Assembly: GCA_964432875.1 (NCBI GenBank)
Contig: CAYSPJ010000009.1
Span: 7,978 to 71,977, forward strand
Direction of reading: 5' to 3'
Source of the DNA: JACJYE01 sp964432875
GTDB taxonomy: Bacteria > Bacteroidota > Bacteroidia > Chitinophagales > Saprospiraceae
DNA length: 64,000 nt
The notes below the pieces were generated by a model. That model was given only the letters and a program-made list of their open reading frames with translations. It ran no database searches and was not told the DNA's origin. Below are positions 43,303-52,542 of the stretch, in pieces. The translations under genes and the position numbers were made by a program. Position 1 is the first letter of the stretch. Each line of letters starts with the position of its first letter.

Positions 43303-43409
43303 GGGATAGTTTGATAATAAAACTAACTCGCTAGTCAAGTTTTTTGCGCACAAAAGTGGGCTTATTGCCGAGCTTGCCCTATCTTTCCGCACGGATGAAA
43401 GCGCCTAAG

Positions 43410-44534
43410 ATGAAAATAGCCATCAATACCAGGTTTTTATTGCCCGGCCGGCTGGAAGGCATCGGCTGGCACACCTATGAGGTATGTCGCCGTTTAGTGC
43501 AGCAGCATCCCGAACACGAATTTTTGTTTTGCTTCGACCGCCCCTACAGCCCGGAGTTCATCTTTGGCCCCAATGTGCAAGCGCTGGCCCTGCCTCCTCC
43601 GGCCCGCCACCCCCTGCTGTGGTATCTCTGGTTTGAATGGGCGCTTCCCCGGGCGCTCAAACGCTTTCAGCCCGATGTGTTTTTCTCCCCCGACGGCTAC
43701 CTCTCCCTGCGAACCCCCACCCCTACCGTCATGACGATCCACGATCTGGCTTTTGAGCACTTCCCCGAACATGTCCCTTCCTTGGTTCAGCGTTACTACC
43801 GCTATTTTACGCCCCGCTACTGCCGCCGGGCCGGGCGCTTGCTAGCCGTTTCAGCATATACCCGGCAAGATATGATCGCGCGCTATGAGCTAGATGGAGA
43901 TAAAATCGCCGTATGCGGCAATGGTTGCCGCGAGGGCTTCCTGCCACTCGATGAGGCATCCAAACAAGCTGTACGCCAGCAATACGCTAACGGGCAACAG
44001 TACTTTCTATTTGTAGGTGCCGTACACCCCCGAAAAAATGTACACCGCCTGATAGAAGCTTTTGGGCGCTTCAAAACCCGCTGCCCCTCCCCCGTCCGAT
44101 TGTTGATTGGCGGGCGCTTTGCCTGGCAGACTGGCGAGGTGAAGCAGGCTTACGACTCATCGCCCTGCCAGGGCGACATCGCCTTTCTAGGGCACGTATC
44201 GGCTGAGGAGTTGCCCCAGCTGGTCGGTGGCGCCCTCTGCCTGGCCTACCCCTCGCTCTTCGAAGGCTTTGGCCTGCCTATACTGGAAGCCATGCATTGC
44301 GATGTGCCAGTCATCACCTCCCAAGCTTCTTCTATGCCGGAGGTAGCCGGATCAGCGGCCCTCTTGATCAACCCGCTGGATGTGGGGCTGCTTGCCAGCG
44401 CCATGCAGCAGGTTTATGAGAGCCCAGCCTTACGCCAACAGCTGGTACAAGCTGGCCAGTTACAACGCCAAAATTTCAGCTGGGAACGCACTACCCAGCT
44501 TGTCTATCAAAGCTTGTTAGATGCCGCACAGTAA
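43410..44534 (+). CDS. Family 4 glycosyltransferase
   Basis: A 374-residue GT-B fold glycosyltransferase of family GT4: MKIAINTRFLLPGRLEGIGWH at the start with the acceptor-side Gly-rich loop, TPTVMTIHDLAFEHFP, VSAYTRQDM, FLFVGAVHPRKNVHRLIEAF, and PSLFEGFGLPILEAMHC, the E-x7-E donor motif. Retaining transfer of a sugar from a nucleotide donor to a lipid or glycan acceptor is expected; substrate unknown. Several in-frame starts exist; 43410 is preferred because the TATCTTTC box at 43380-43387 is just upstream, although 43395 is possible. Confidence 0.87.
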   Translation: MKIAINTRFLLPGRLEGIGWHTYEVCRRLVQQHPEHEFLFCFDRPYSPEFIFGPNVQALALPPPARHPLLWYLWFEWALPRALKRFQPDVFFSPDGYLSLRTPTPTVMTIHDLAFEHFPEHVPSLVQRYYRYFTPRYCRRAGRLLAVSAYTRQDMIARYELDGDKIAVCGNGCREGFLPLDEASKQAVRQQYANGQQYFLFVGAVHPRKNVHRLIEAFGRFKTRCPSPVRLLIGGRFAWQTGEVKQAYDSSPCQGDIAFLGHVSAEELPQLVGGALCLAYPSLFEGFGLPILEAMHCDVPVITSQASSMPEVAGSAALLINPLDVGLLASAMQQVYESPALRQQLVQAGQLQRQNFSWERTTQLVYQSLLDAAQ

Positions 44535-44542
44535 AGCCCCCC

Positions 44543-44600
44543 CTTTATCCTTTATCCTTTACCCTTTACCCTTTATCCTTTATCCTTCCTTTACCCTTAC
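44543..44600 (+). repeat. Heptanucleotide tandem repeat over the 3' end of lgt
   Basis: CTTTATC/CTTTACC units recur about seven times in 58 bp with small changes, ending in CTTTACCCTTACC. The array runs across the lgt stop codon (minus strand), so the last residues KVRVKEG are written by it. Confidence 0.8.
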
Positions 44601-45746
44601 CTTCCTCCAAATCACCGCCATCCCCACCAATCCAATCAAAAAGAGGATAACCGCAATAAGCTCCGCTTGGGTATAAGTAACCCCAAAATTGTGATAGACC
44701 GGATTCACCCGGATTTTTTCAATGAGAAAGCGCTCCGTACCGTTAAAAACCAGATAGAGGAAAAATAGCATGCCCGGGAAAGCCGCCAGTTTGTTGCGCA
44801 GCCCGAGCAGCAGGCCGCCGATAGCAAAAGCAGCAGCAGTCTCATAGATAGGGGTCGGGAAGACTGGCGGTTGAAGATGAGTATTGTACTTGCCGGCGAA
44901 GCCCTCCAAGGGTACGCCTTCGCGCAGGATGTTATGTGGATAGTCATAGGCCCATAGCCAGTCGGGTAGGAACCACCAGCCAGGCTGCGCCATTTCATTG
45001 ATGATCCCCCAATCGCCATCGCCGGAAAGGTGGCAGCCGATGCGGCCCACACCGTAGGCAATAATCAGAGCCGGCGCCACCGCATCCAATACATGGATGA
45101 TGGGTATCTGACGCCGACGCAGATAGTAGGCTACCGCCAGGAAGCCGAAGATGAGCCCGCCGTAAATGGCCAGCCCGCCGCCGGAAAAAATCGTACCCAG
45201 CGGGTCGCGTAGCAAAGCCGGGATATCTTCGATGATAGCGAAAACCTTCGCGCCAACCACCCCCGCTATGGCGGCGATCATGGTGATGGGGCCGATGAGG
45301 TCGTGAGGGTAAACCTCTTTCATCTCTACTTTAGGCTTGGGCAACTGCTGCCGCTTGGCTTGCCAGTAGCTCAGGCCAGCAAAGAGCGCTGCCAGGCCCA
45401 AACCACCTAGCCAATGCCCCTCTAAAGAAAGCAGTACTCCCGCGGCATCTGCCTTTAAATCATCCAGATTTTGGGCAGCATACCAACCTTTGTAACCCAG
45501 GATGAAGCCCCAGATGCCATTAGCCACGAGCTCAGCAGGCTGGGGCGGCAGGCCATAGACCTCCTTTTCCAGCCTAGGCTTAAAAATGCCTTGCTTTGCC
45601 CGGTGCTTCAACTCCCGGTACAGGATGAAAGCTGCAGAAAGAATTGCCAGCACGAGAAATAAGCCGAAAGTCTTAAAAATAGACGTCCAGTTATCCACTG
45701 GCGTGCCCAATAAATCATGGAATAAATACGAAAGGTCGGGATACAT
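44580..45746 (-). CDS. lgt: Prolipoprotein diacylglyceryl transferase
   Basis: A 388-residue Lgt, which puts diacylglycerol on the lipobox cysteine of exported lipoproteins at the inner membrane. About eight membrane helices are seen; the core matches the family in SGGGLAIYGGLIFGF, IAYGVGRIGCHLSGDGDWG (signature R/G-rich loop), PTPIYETAAAF and NGTERFLIEKIRVNP. It is longer than E. coli Lgt (291) because of inserts at 70-150 and at the lid (about 245-290), usual in this phylum. Start at 45746 (MYPDLSYLFHDLLG), not 45779. A minus-strand TATTTTTG (45834-45841) may be the promoter. Confidence 0.92.
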   Translation of the reverse strand: MYPDLSYLFHDLLGTPVDNWTSIFKTFGLFLVLAILSAAFILYRELKHRAKQGIFKPRLEKEVYGLPPQPAELVANGIWGFILGYKGWYAAQNLDDLKADAAGVLLSLEGHWLGGLGLAALFAGLSYWQAKRQQLPKPKVEMKEVYPHDLIGPITMIAAIAGVVGAKVFAIIEDIPALLRDPLGTIFSGGGLAIYGGLIFGFLAVAYYLRRRQIPIIHVLDAVAPALIIAYGVGRIGCHLSGDGDWGIINEMAQPGWWFLPDWLWAYDYPHNILREGVPLEGFAGKYNTHLQPPVFPTPIYETAAAFAIGGLLLGLRNKLAAFPGMLFFLYLVFNGTERFLIEKIRVNPVYHNFGVTYTQAELIAVILFLIGLVGMAVIWRKVRVKEG

Positions 45747-45876
45747 CAGCGTTACAGGGTTATGCCGAAGGCGCGGCAACGGCAGGGGTTAACAGTGCTC
45801 AGGACTTATGCCCCAAGTATTGGTTTTGCTACGCAAAAATAGCAATTATCTGCTAAATGCTCCGCGCTAGCTCAAC

Positions 45877-46494
45877 TCACTGTTTCCACTTCCGGTCGGG
45901 CAGGCTATAAGAGATATCCATATCCTGCAAGACGGCATCGAGGATGCGGTCTTCGCCCACGTGATAGCCAGTCTTCAAATCATGGCCAAATAAAGAGCCC
46001 AGCGTATTCCAGTAGGAAGCCGTTAGTCCGCTGCGCAGTTCCTTGATGAGCTCATATAGGGGCGTATCCACTTCGCGCTCAATCATTTTGATGAGGATCA
46101 GCCCTTGGGTCCTGGACAATGACTTCAGCGGGTCGGTAAACTGCTCTTTCAAGTCTTTGTGGAGGTGTTTGATATATTTTTTGCGCTCGCGCTCCTTCAT
46201 CGTCTGGGTAGCGTATTCCACCTCGCGGAAGAGCTTGATCGCTTCGACGGCGTAGGGATAAACCTTGACGGCATGGGCGCGATAGCGGCGGTAGCGCAGG
46301 TAATCGTCGGGGTTATCAAAGGAGCGGAAGCTCGATATAGAGATGTCATTGAGATTAGCCACGATAAGGGTGTCGCCGCAGTCATCGATGATGTAGGGGT
46401 AGAGCTGCCCATCTACTCTCAACATTCCCTGCTGCGCCTGCAAGCCGCCGGACAAACCCGCCAGCACTATAACCAACCAAACTGCTTTTTTCAT
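45877..46494 (-). CDS. DUF4294 family exported protein
   Basis: A 205-residue protein with a signal peptide (to about residue 22), then a helical domain with the DUF4294 pattern: YRRYRAHAVKVYPYAVEAIKLFREVE, TDPLKSLSRTQGLILIKMIEREVDTPLYELIKELR and a KTGYHVGEDRILDAVLQDMD end. The family is exported in Bacteroidota and of unknown function. The start at 46494 (MKKAVWLVIVLAGLSGG) is taken because the upstream residues to 46557 lack a signal. Confidence 0.85.
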   Translation of the reverse strand: MKKAVWLVIVLAGLSGGLQAQQGMLRVDGQLYPYIIDDCGDTLIVANLNDISISSFRSFDNPDDYLRYRRYRAHAVKVYPYAVEAIKLFREVEYATQTMKERERKKYIKHLHKDLKEQFTDPLKSLSRTQGLILIKMIEREVDTPLYELIKELRSGLTASYWNTLGSLFGHDLKTGYHVGEDRILDAVLQDMDISYSLPDRKWKQ

Positions 46495-46593
46495 GTCATG
46501 AAGTTTTGCTATCATTAATAATGGGTTCAAAGTGGCAAAGGTTTTGAACTGCCTCACAATGATTTAGACGCTCCTAACCCTTGCTTGTAACGC

Positions 46594-46627
46594 AAAGAGC
46601 GGGAGAACCATTGCACTCCCGCTCTTT
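46594..46627. terminator. Stem-loop between the DUF4294 gene and the amidohydrolase genes
   Basis: Perfect 12-bp stem AAAGAGCGGGAG (46594-46605) with CTCCCGCTCTTT (46616-46627), 10-nt loop. It lies 35 bp past the stop of the amidohydrolase genes on the minus strand and probably ends that transcript. Confidence 0.7.
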
Positions 46628-46662
46628 ACACCACAAATAATCACCCCCAGCTGGCTATGCCC

Positions 46663-47952
46663 CTACCTCCCCTGTTCATATTTGCCCTTAAATTTCTCGT
46701 AGAGGCTCTTCTGCTTATCTTCCAGCTTAACTTCCCGACCCTGGATAAAGACGTAGATTGGCCGGCTGGTGCGCAAATCGAGGGCATCACCTTCGGAGAT
46801 AAAGAGGTTGGCATCCTTGCCCACTTCCAAGGTGCCAGTGCGCTGATCAATGCCCATGATTTTGGCGGGGTTTAGGGTCAGCCCCATGATGGCTTTTTCA
46901 TAATCCAGCCCGAAACCCACGGCCTGGCCAGCTTGAAAAGGCAAGTTGCGCTGCTGCCAGTAGCCGTCGATACTGAAACAATAGAGCACCCCAGCTTCTT
47001 CCAACAGGGCCGGCGTTTTGAAAGGCTGGTCGATATCGGAATCTACCCGCGGGGGTAAGCTCTGCGTTTTTTGCAGCACTACTGCCACATCATTTTCTTT
47101 GAGCAGACCAGCCACCATCCAGGCATCCCGGCCTCCGACGATAGCTGCCTTCAGCCCCAACTCCCCGGCAAGCTGAACCGCATGGGAAATGGCTTTAGCC
47201 TCATCCACATTCACGTAGAGGCGCTGCTGGCCAGCAAACAAGGCGCGCATGGATTCAAATTTGAGGTTGGCCTGAGCCGGGGCGGGGTTTTCCAGATAAG
47301 CCTTGGCCTCGCGGAAAAAATCTCGCACTGCGGCCACCTGCTTGGCATATTCCTTGTTTTCGGATACGCTCTGCTCCCGCCAGTTGAAAGAAAAAAGAAC
47401 TGGCCAGTTGAGGAACATGCCGTCGTCGGCCCGATAGGCGGCATCCTCCCAATTCCAGGCATCGAGCTGCACCACACTAGAGGTGCCAGCGATGCGCCCG
47501 CCCTCCGGGCTCACCTGCGCCAGTAAAACGCCCCGGGCACGCACGGTGGGGATTACCTCCGAGTCGGTATTGTAAGCGATGAGGCTGCGCACGTTGGGGT
47601 TGAGTACGCCAGTCTCCTGAAAGTCGCGCGTGGCGCGAACCGAGCTGATATCGACCAGGCCAAGGTTGCTGGCTGGAGCAATAAAGCCGGGATAGACGTG
47701 CTTGCCAGAGGCTTCGATGACGCGGTAACCGCTCAGGTCCGCTGGAGGCGCCTGGCTGGCATCGCCAACCAAGGTGATTTTACCGTTTTCAAAAGCGATG
47801 ACGCTATTGGCGATGACCCGCCCATTGCCCAGGTGAGCCGTAGCGCCGGTGATGTAAACCGGCTGCGCTTGCGCCGGTACGGGCGCGGGTACCTGGCTGC
47901 GCAGGAAGGCTGGCGCGAGGGCCAGGAATATGATGGCAATATGTGATTTCAT
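46663..47952 (-). CDS. Exported amidohydrolase-like protein lacking the HxH motif
   Basis: A 429-residue protein with a signal peptide (to about 19), then an amidohydrolase-superfamily fold: ITGATAHLGNGRVIANSVIAFENGKITLVG, VIEASGKHVYPGFIAPASNLG and a C-terminal LNPAKIMGIDQRTGTLEVGKDANLFI. Where active enzymes have PGxIDxHxH, this one reads PGFIAPAS, so the metal-binding His pair is missing. It is likely a degenerate partner of the larger gene upstream, from which it is separated by 141 bp holding a cruciform. Its function is probably not hydrolysis. Confidence 0.75.
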   Translation of the reverse strand: MKSHIAIIFLALAPAFLRSQVPAPVPAQAQPVYITGATAHLGNGRVIANSVIAFENGKITLVGDASQAPPADLSGYRVIEASGKHVYPGFIAPASNLGLVDISSVRATRDFQETGVLNPNVRSLIAYNTDSEVIPTVRARGVLLAQVSPEGGRIAGTSSVVQLDAWNWEDAAYRADDGMFLNWPVLFSFNWREQSVSENKEYAKQVAAVRDFFREAKAYLENPAPAQANLKFESMRALFAGQQRLYVNVDEAKAISHAVQLAGELGLKAAIVGGRDAWMVAGLLKENDVAVVLQKTQSLPPRVDSDIDQPFKTPALLEEAGVLYCFSIDGYWQQRNLPFQAGQAVGFGLDYEKAIMGLTLNPAKIMGIDQRTGTLEVGKDANLFISEGDALDLRTSRPIYVFIQGREVKLEDKQKSLYEKFKGKYEQGR

Positions 47953-48033
47953 GTCAGGTTGTTTTGAATTTTTTTGAAACGGTTGCCGCCGAATCGCATT
48001 GGGCGCATTCGACCGGCCGCATGTCCTGAGTTT

Positions 48034-48080
48034 GGGGCGGCCACGACCTGTCCCGTCTTCCAGACGGGAAGGGCCGCCCC
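48034..48080. other. Nested hairpin between the amidohydrolase genes
   Basis: Outer arms GGGGCGGCC (48034-48042) and GGCCGCCCC (48072-48080) enclose an inner hairpin CCCGTCT (48052-48058)/AGACGGG (48062-48068), a stable two-level structure. Confidence 0.6.
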
Positions 48081-48093
48081 TCCGGAGGGCTTA

Positions 48094-51081
48094 TCACCCC
48101 TCGTCTTCGTGGTCGTCACAATGGTAATGCTGGTACTGGCGCTGGCCGCGGGCGCCTTGCGTCCTTTCCCCCCCTTGCTTGGCCTTCAGCATTTTGTGGA
48201 CCAGGCGGTTGCGCTCCGCCTGGATAGCGGCGCGCAATTTCAAGTCTTCTTCCCGGTCGAAGAACTTGATGCCATCTACAAAAGTAGCATCAGCTTTGGC
48301 ATACATAGAAAGCGGATGGTCAGACCACAGCACTACATCGGCATCCTTACCAACCTTCACACTGCCCACCCGCTGATCCACGTGCAGCAGCTTGGCCGGG
48401 TTGAGGGTGACGAACTTGAGGGCTTCCTGCTCAGGCACGTCGCCAAACAGCACGGCCTTGGCAGCCTCCTGATTGAGGCGGCGGGCCATTTCGGCATCGT
48501 CAGAATTAAAAGCCACCATCACCCCTTGCTCGTACATGAGGGCCCCGTTGTAGGGGATGGCATCCCAAACTTCATATTTATAAGCCCACCAGTCGGAGAA
48601 GCTGGAGCCGCCGGCACCGTGCGCCGCCATCTTGTCGGCCACTTTGTAGCCCTCCAGGATGTGGGTGAAGGTATTGACGCGGAAGCCAAACTGCTCCGCT
48701 ACTTTCATCAGCATATTGATTTCGCTTTGGCGGTAGGAGTGGCAAGTGATGAAGCGCTCACCTTCCAGGATTTCCAATAGCGCTTCCAACTCCAGGTCTT
48801 TGCGATAGGGCTTGCCGGAGCGCTTCAGCACACCGTACTCCCGGGCGCGGGTGAAGTGGTCGGTATAAACCTGCTCGACGCCCATGCGGGTCTGCGGGAA
48901 ACGGCTATTGCGGCCCTCGCCCCAGTTAGACTGCTTGACGTTTTCGCCCAGGGCAAACTTGATGAACCCATCGGCATTTTCAAACTTCATCAGCTCCGGC
49001 GCGAAGCCCCAGCGCAGCTTGATAAGGGCGGCCTGCCCACCGATGGGGTTGGCCGAGCCATGCAGCAGTTGAGTGGCCGTGACCCCGCCGGCCAACTGGC
49101 GGTAAATATTGACATCTTCAGAGTTGATGACGTCTTCAATACGCACTTCGGCCGAGCTGGCTTGGGTACCCTCATTGACTCCCCGGCTGATGGCGATGTG
49201 CGAATGTTCGTCGATAATGCCCGGCGTGAGGTGCTTGCCGGTGCCATCGATGAGGACAGCCCCACGGAGGTTGATGTTTTTGCCGATTTGGGCGATTTTG
49301 CCGTTTTGCAGCACCACATCAGTGTTTTCCAGGATGCCCTCGGCTTCATTGGTCCAGACCGTCGCATTCTTGATCAGATAAGTCTGAGCTTGCGGGCGCT
49401 CCGTCCAGCCATAGGCGGTGAAGGGGAAAGTAACTGGCCCCAAATCGTCCGCTTCCTTTTTTTCCGCTTCTTTTTTAGCTGTTGCCGCTTCAACAGGGCC
49501 GGTATAAGCTGCCGACCATTCCAGCCAATTGCCTTGAGCATCCTGGCCACGGCCGCTCCAGCTTTTGCCCTGCACGATGCCCGAAAGGCGAGTAGCTGCC
49601 ATTCCTTTTTTTGGGCTGAAGGACAGGCTGAGCAGCTCGTCGTTGTAAACGTGCTTGATTTGGACGGTATCCTTCCCGTCTGCGGAAAAAGCCGTCATTT
49701 TCAATCCGCCTTTTTCGCTTTGCACTTCTAGCTTATAGACCTCATCTCCAACTTTGAAGTCATAAGCCCCTAGCAGCTTGTCGGCATCTAACCGCTGGTG
49801 GACGTAAGCTCTGCCCTTAACCCAGGTGTGCAGGATGCGGGTATTTTCTTCAAATATATTGCCATCCGTAATGATGAAATTAGCCCAACGGCCGGACTGC
49901 AGGCTGCCTAGTTCCTTCTCCAGTGCGAGTAGGCGCGCCGGGGTCGTCGTCAGCGCTTGGAGGGCTGCCGTTTCGGACAAGCCGTGGCGGACGGCCTTGC
50001 GCAAGTTAGGCAGAAAGTCCTTGCCGTTGTTCTCCAGGCCATGGGTGGTCAGGGCGATTTCGATGCCTGCATTGGCCAAGCGGCCGGGATTGGTAGGCGC
50101 CAATTCCCAGTGCTTCATCTGCTCCAGCGTGACGAGCTGAGCAGAATAGGGGTCTTCTACATCATAAGCGCCCGGGAACTTCAAAGGGATGATGAAGGGG
50201 CTGCCGGTGGCTTTCAATTCCTCCAGGCGCTGGTATTCGTCGCCATTGCCTTTAATGAGGAAACGCTTGCCAAATTCTTTGCCCAGCTGGGCGATGCGCA
50301 AAGCCTCTAGCCGGTCGCCAGCTTCGAAGGCTTGCGGCAAGCTCTGTAGCTCGTTCCAAGCTTTCAGCGAAAGATTGACCTCTTCATTTTGCTTGGCGTA
50401 CCACTGCCCGTCGTAGTAAGTTTGCCGCAGCAGGGCGATAGCGCCCATGAGGGAAGATGGATAATCCTGGGTAGAACTGCCTTTGCGGAAGGAAAGCCAA
50501 TGGGCCGCCTCTTCCTTGACGATCATCAGGTGAGGGCGTTCGTCTCCCAATGCAGCCACCGCCGCCGTACCCCTGGAAATGCCATCCATCCGGTGTACCA
50601 TCATAGCGCCAAAGCCTAGCTGGCGGTATCCATCGGCGGCTTTGTCGTCAAGGTCGAAATGCTCATGGGCACGGAATTCCGGCTTGAGCGCTTCATTCCA
50701 GGCATAGGCGCCCGGCGTATTGGAGAGCGGCTGCTCCCCTCCCTGACGCCCACCGCCAGCCCTTTCCATCTTGGGTTGTGCAATGCCATAGCTGGCGTAC
50801 AAATCGATGAAAGCCGGGTAAACCGTCTTGCCTTGCAGGTCCACTTCTACTGCGCCCTTTGGCACCGCTCCTCCAGATGATACGGACAATACTTTGCCAT
50901 CGCGGATGAGCAGGGTGGCCCGCTCGATTTTTTGTTCAGGCAGGACATAAACCGTGGCATTGGTGAATGCGTAGAAGCGATCTCGCTCGTCATAAACGCC
51001 ATTGCGAGGGAATGTCTGCTGAGCTTGCAAGGCAAAAGACAGGCCCGCCAGCAAGCTCATGGTGATAAGTAGTCTCTTCAT
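48094..51081 (-). CDS. Double amidohydrolase fusion protein, exported
   Basis: A 995-residue exported protein with two amidohydrolase-superfamily modules. The N-terminal module (about 30-445) reads YPAFIDLYASYG where the metal site should be, so it is likely inactive, yet keeps the composite beta domain and ends SLQSGRWANFII. The C-terminal module (about 570-970) is intact: PGIIDEHSHIAIS (His626 and His628), FITCHSYRQSE, a later His in VNTFTHILEGYKVADK and FNSDDAEMARRL for the catalytic Asp. It may degrade an imidazolone, peptide or hydantoin-like compound; the substrate is not clear. The last 30 residues are low complexity (QGARGQRQYQHYHCDDHEDEG). The HxH-less protein follows, so the two may form a complex. 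Confidence 0.8.
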   Translation of the reverse strand: MKRLLITMSLLAGLSFALQAQQTFPRNGVYDERDRFYAFTNATVYVLPEQKIERATLLIRDGKVLSVSSGGAVPKGAVEVDLQGKTVYPAFIDLYASYGIAQPKMERAGGGRQGGEQPLSNTPGAYAWNEALKPEFRAHEHFDLDDKAADGYRQLGFGAMMVHRMDGISRGTAAVAALGDERPHLMIVKEEAAHWLSFRKGSSTQDYPSSLMGAIALLRQTYYDGQWYAKQNEEVNLSLKAWNELQSLPQAFEAGDRLEALRIAQLGKEFGKRFLIKGNGDEYQRLEELKATGSPFIIPLKFPGAYDVEDPYSAQLVTLEQMKHWELAPTNPGRLANAGIEIALTTHGLENNGKDFLPNLRKAVRHGLSETAALQALTTTPARLLALEKELGSLQSGRWANFIITDGNIFEENTRILHTWVKGRAYVHQRLDADKLLGAYDFKVGDEVYKLEVQSEKGGLKMTAFSADGKDTVQIKHVYNDELLSLSFSPKKGMAATRLSGIVQGKSWSGRGQDAQGNWLEWSAAYTGPVEAATAKKEAEKKEADDLGPVTFPFTAYGWTERPQAQTYLIKNATVWTNEAEGILENTDVVLQNGKIAQIGKNINLRGAVLIDGTGKHLTPGIIDEHSHIAISRGVNEGTQASSAEVRIEDVINSEDVNIYRQLAGGVTATQLLHGSANPIGGQAALIKLRWGFAPELMKFENADGFIKFALGENVKQSNWGEGRNSRFPQTRMGVEQVYTDHFTRAREYGVLKRSGKPYRKDLELEALLEILEGERFITCHSYRQSEINMLMKVAEQFGFRVNTFTHILEGYKVADKMAAHGAGGSSFSDWWAYKYEVWDAIPYNGALMYEQGVMVAFNSDDAEMARRLNQEAAKAVLFGDVPEQEALKFVTLNPAKLLHVDQRVGSVKVGKDADVVLWSDHPLSMYAKADATFVDGIKFFDREEDLKLRAAIQAERNRLVHKMLKAKQGGERTQGARGQRQYQHYHCDDHEDEG

Positions 51082-51195
51082 GTTTTACAAAAATTGCTTT
51101 GCAGAAATTTGCAGTGTTTGGAATATGCGCTTTTGTCTTTCGCGCTGTTTAGCTATTAACAAGGTAATGTAACCATCCACAATAATATAGGTTTA

Positions 51196-52365
51196 ATGGC
51201 AAACCAGGAGGATTTTTTGATTGAATTCATGCAGCAGCTACAACAAAGCATCGCAAAAAGGCGGTTTGTAAAGCTCACCTTGAGCAAATCAGGGGGTACG
51301 GATAAGGATTTAAAAAACATCTACGCCCGGCTAATCGAGCTAAAGGGCGAGGAAGCGCTCTCCTTTACCCTGCGTTATGCTACCCGCGATGAGGTCAAAA
51401 ACCACCCTATCGCCGAAGGGGTGGCGATGGTCGGCCTGTGGCTCGGGCAGGACTTCCTCCATGGCGATTTGTTTACGCTCGACGCGGATGTCTCCATCCA
51501 ATACAACAAAAAGCGCAAGCCGAAGCTTTTTGTCCGCCCCCCCAGCCATTTGGCCCCGCCCCCCAAGACGCACGACAAGCCCAAGCAATACCTCATCGAG
51601 GCTGAGGGCAACCCCTACCTGCCCGCCATGGGCATCACCACAGCCAGCGGCAAAATCGCCGCCGACGGCCAGCGCAAATTCCGGCAAATCAACAAATACA
51701 TCGAGATCATCGACAGCCTGATCCAGCAGCAGCCGCTGCCCCCGGATGCGCATATCGTGGATATGGGCGCGGGCAAGGGCTACCTCACCTTCGCCCTCTA
51801 CGACCACCTGCGCCACCGCCTGGGCTTGCAGCCGGCCATCGTCGGCATCGAGCTGCGGCAACCGCTGGTCGATTTCGGCAACCAGTTGGCACAGCAGATC
51901 GGCTACGCGGGCCTGTCATTCCTCGCGCAAGACATCGAGCAATACCAGCCGGAGCGCATCGACATGCTCATCGCCCTACATGCCTGCGATATCGCTACCG
52001 ACATCGCCATCGCCAAGGGTATCCAGGCCAGCGCAGAAATCATCATCGTGGCCCCCTGCTGCCATAAGCAGGTGCGTAGGCAGATGCAATGCCAGACAGA
52101 CCTGCAGGCTATCCTGCGCCACGGCATCCTGGAAGAACGGCAAGCGGAACTGATTACCGACGGCATCCGGGCTTTACTCATGGAAGCGCATGGCTACCGC
52201 ACCAAGGTGTTCGAGTTCATCTCCACCGAGCACACTGCCAAAAACCTGATGATTACCGGGGTTAAAGGTGCGCCAGACCCTAAAGCACTGGAGGCGGTAG
52301 CCGCCATAAAACGGGATTTCGGGATAGAATACCACTATTTGGAGCGCTTACTAGGACTTGGTTGA
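51196..52365 (+). CDS. SAM-dependent methyltransferase (Methyltransf_32-like)
   Basis: A 389-residue class I methyltransferase. Motif I is VDMGAGKGYLTFALYDHL (about residue 190), then ALHACDIATDIAIAKGI and VAPCCHKQVRRQM, the HACD and PCCHK pair of the PF13679 family. The first 170 residues form a separate N-terminal domain. Substrate unknown, though such proteins are often tied to RNA or protein modification. It is divergent from the amidohydrolase genes and has no close downstream partner. Confidence 0.83.
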   Translation: MANQEDFLIEFMQQLQQSIAKRRFVKLTLSKSGGTDKDLKNIYARLIELKGEEALSFTLRYATRDEVKNHPIAEGVAMVGLWLGQDFLHGDLFTLDADVSIQYNKKRKPKLFVRPPSHLAPPPKTHDKPKQYLIEAEGNPYLPAMGITTASGKIAADGQRKFRQINKYIEIIDSLIQQQPLPPDAHIVDMGAGKGYLTFALYDHLRHRLGLQPAIVGIELRQPLVDFGNQLAQQIGYAGLSFLAQDIEQYQPERIDMLIALHACDIATDIAIAKGIQASAEIIIVAPCCHKQVRRQMQCQTDLQAILRHGILEERQAELITDGIRALLMEAHGYRTKVFEFISTEHTAKNLMITGVKGAPDPKALEAVAAIKRDFGIEYHYLERLLGLG

Positions 52366-52542
52366 TCAAAGGCTAGGTATAAGATTAGGCAGAAATGCAT
52401 TTTGGCAAACCAACTTTGCCCTGCTAGCCAGGCGCTGAAAATCCAGCCTGCCAAAAAATCACCGCTACTGGCTTAGGAGGAGGTGCTTTTTACCTTTTCT
52501 AATCAAATTCTTATTATCTTGCCGCCGCAAACACAACATACT

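Noticed and set aside
42555..43334. A 259-codon plus-strand frame opposite nadB
   Set aside because: Shadow frame of nadB, which has all the L-aspartate oxidase signatures.
44543..44600. Tandem repeats as a possible CRISPR array
   Set aside because: Units are 7 bp without spacers; a microsatellite, not CRISPR. No cas genes in the window.
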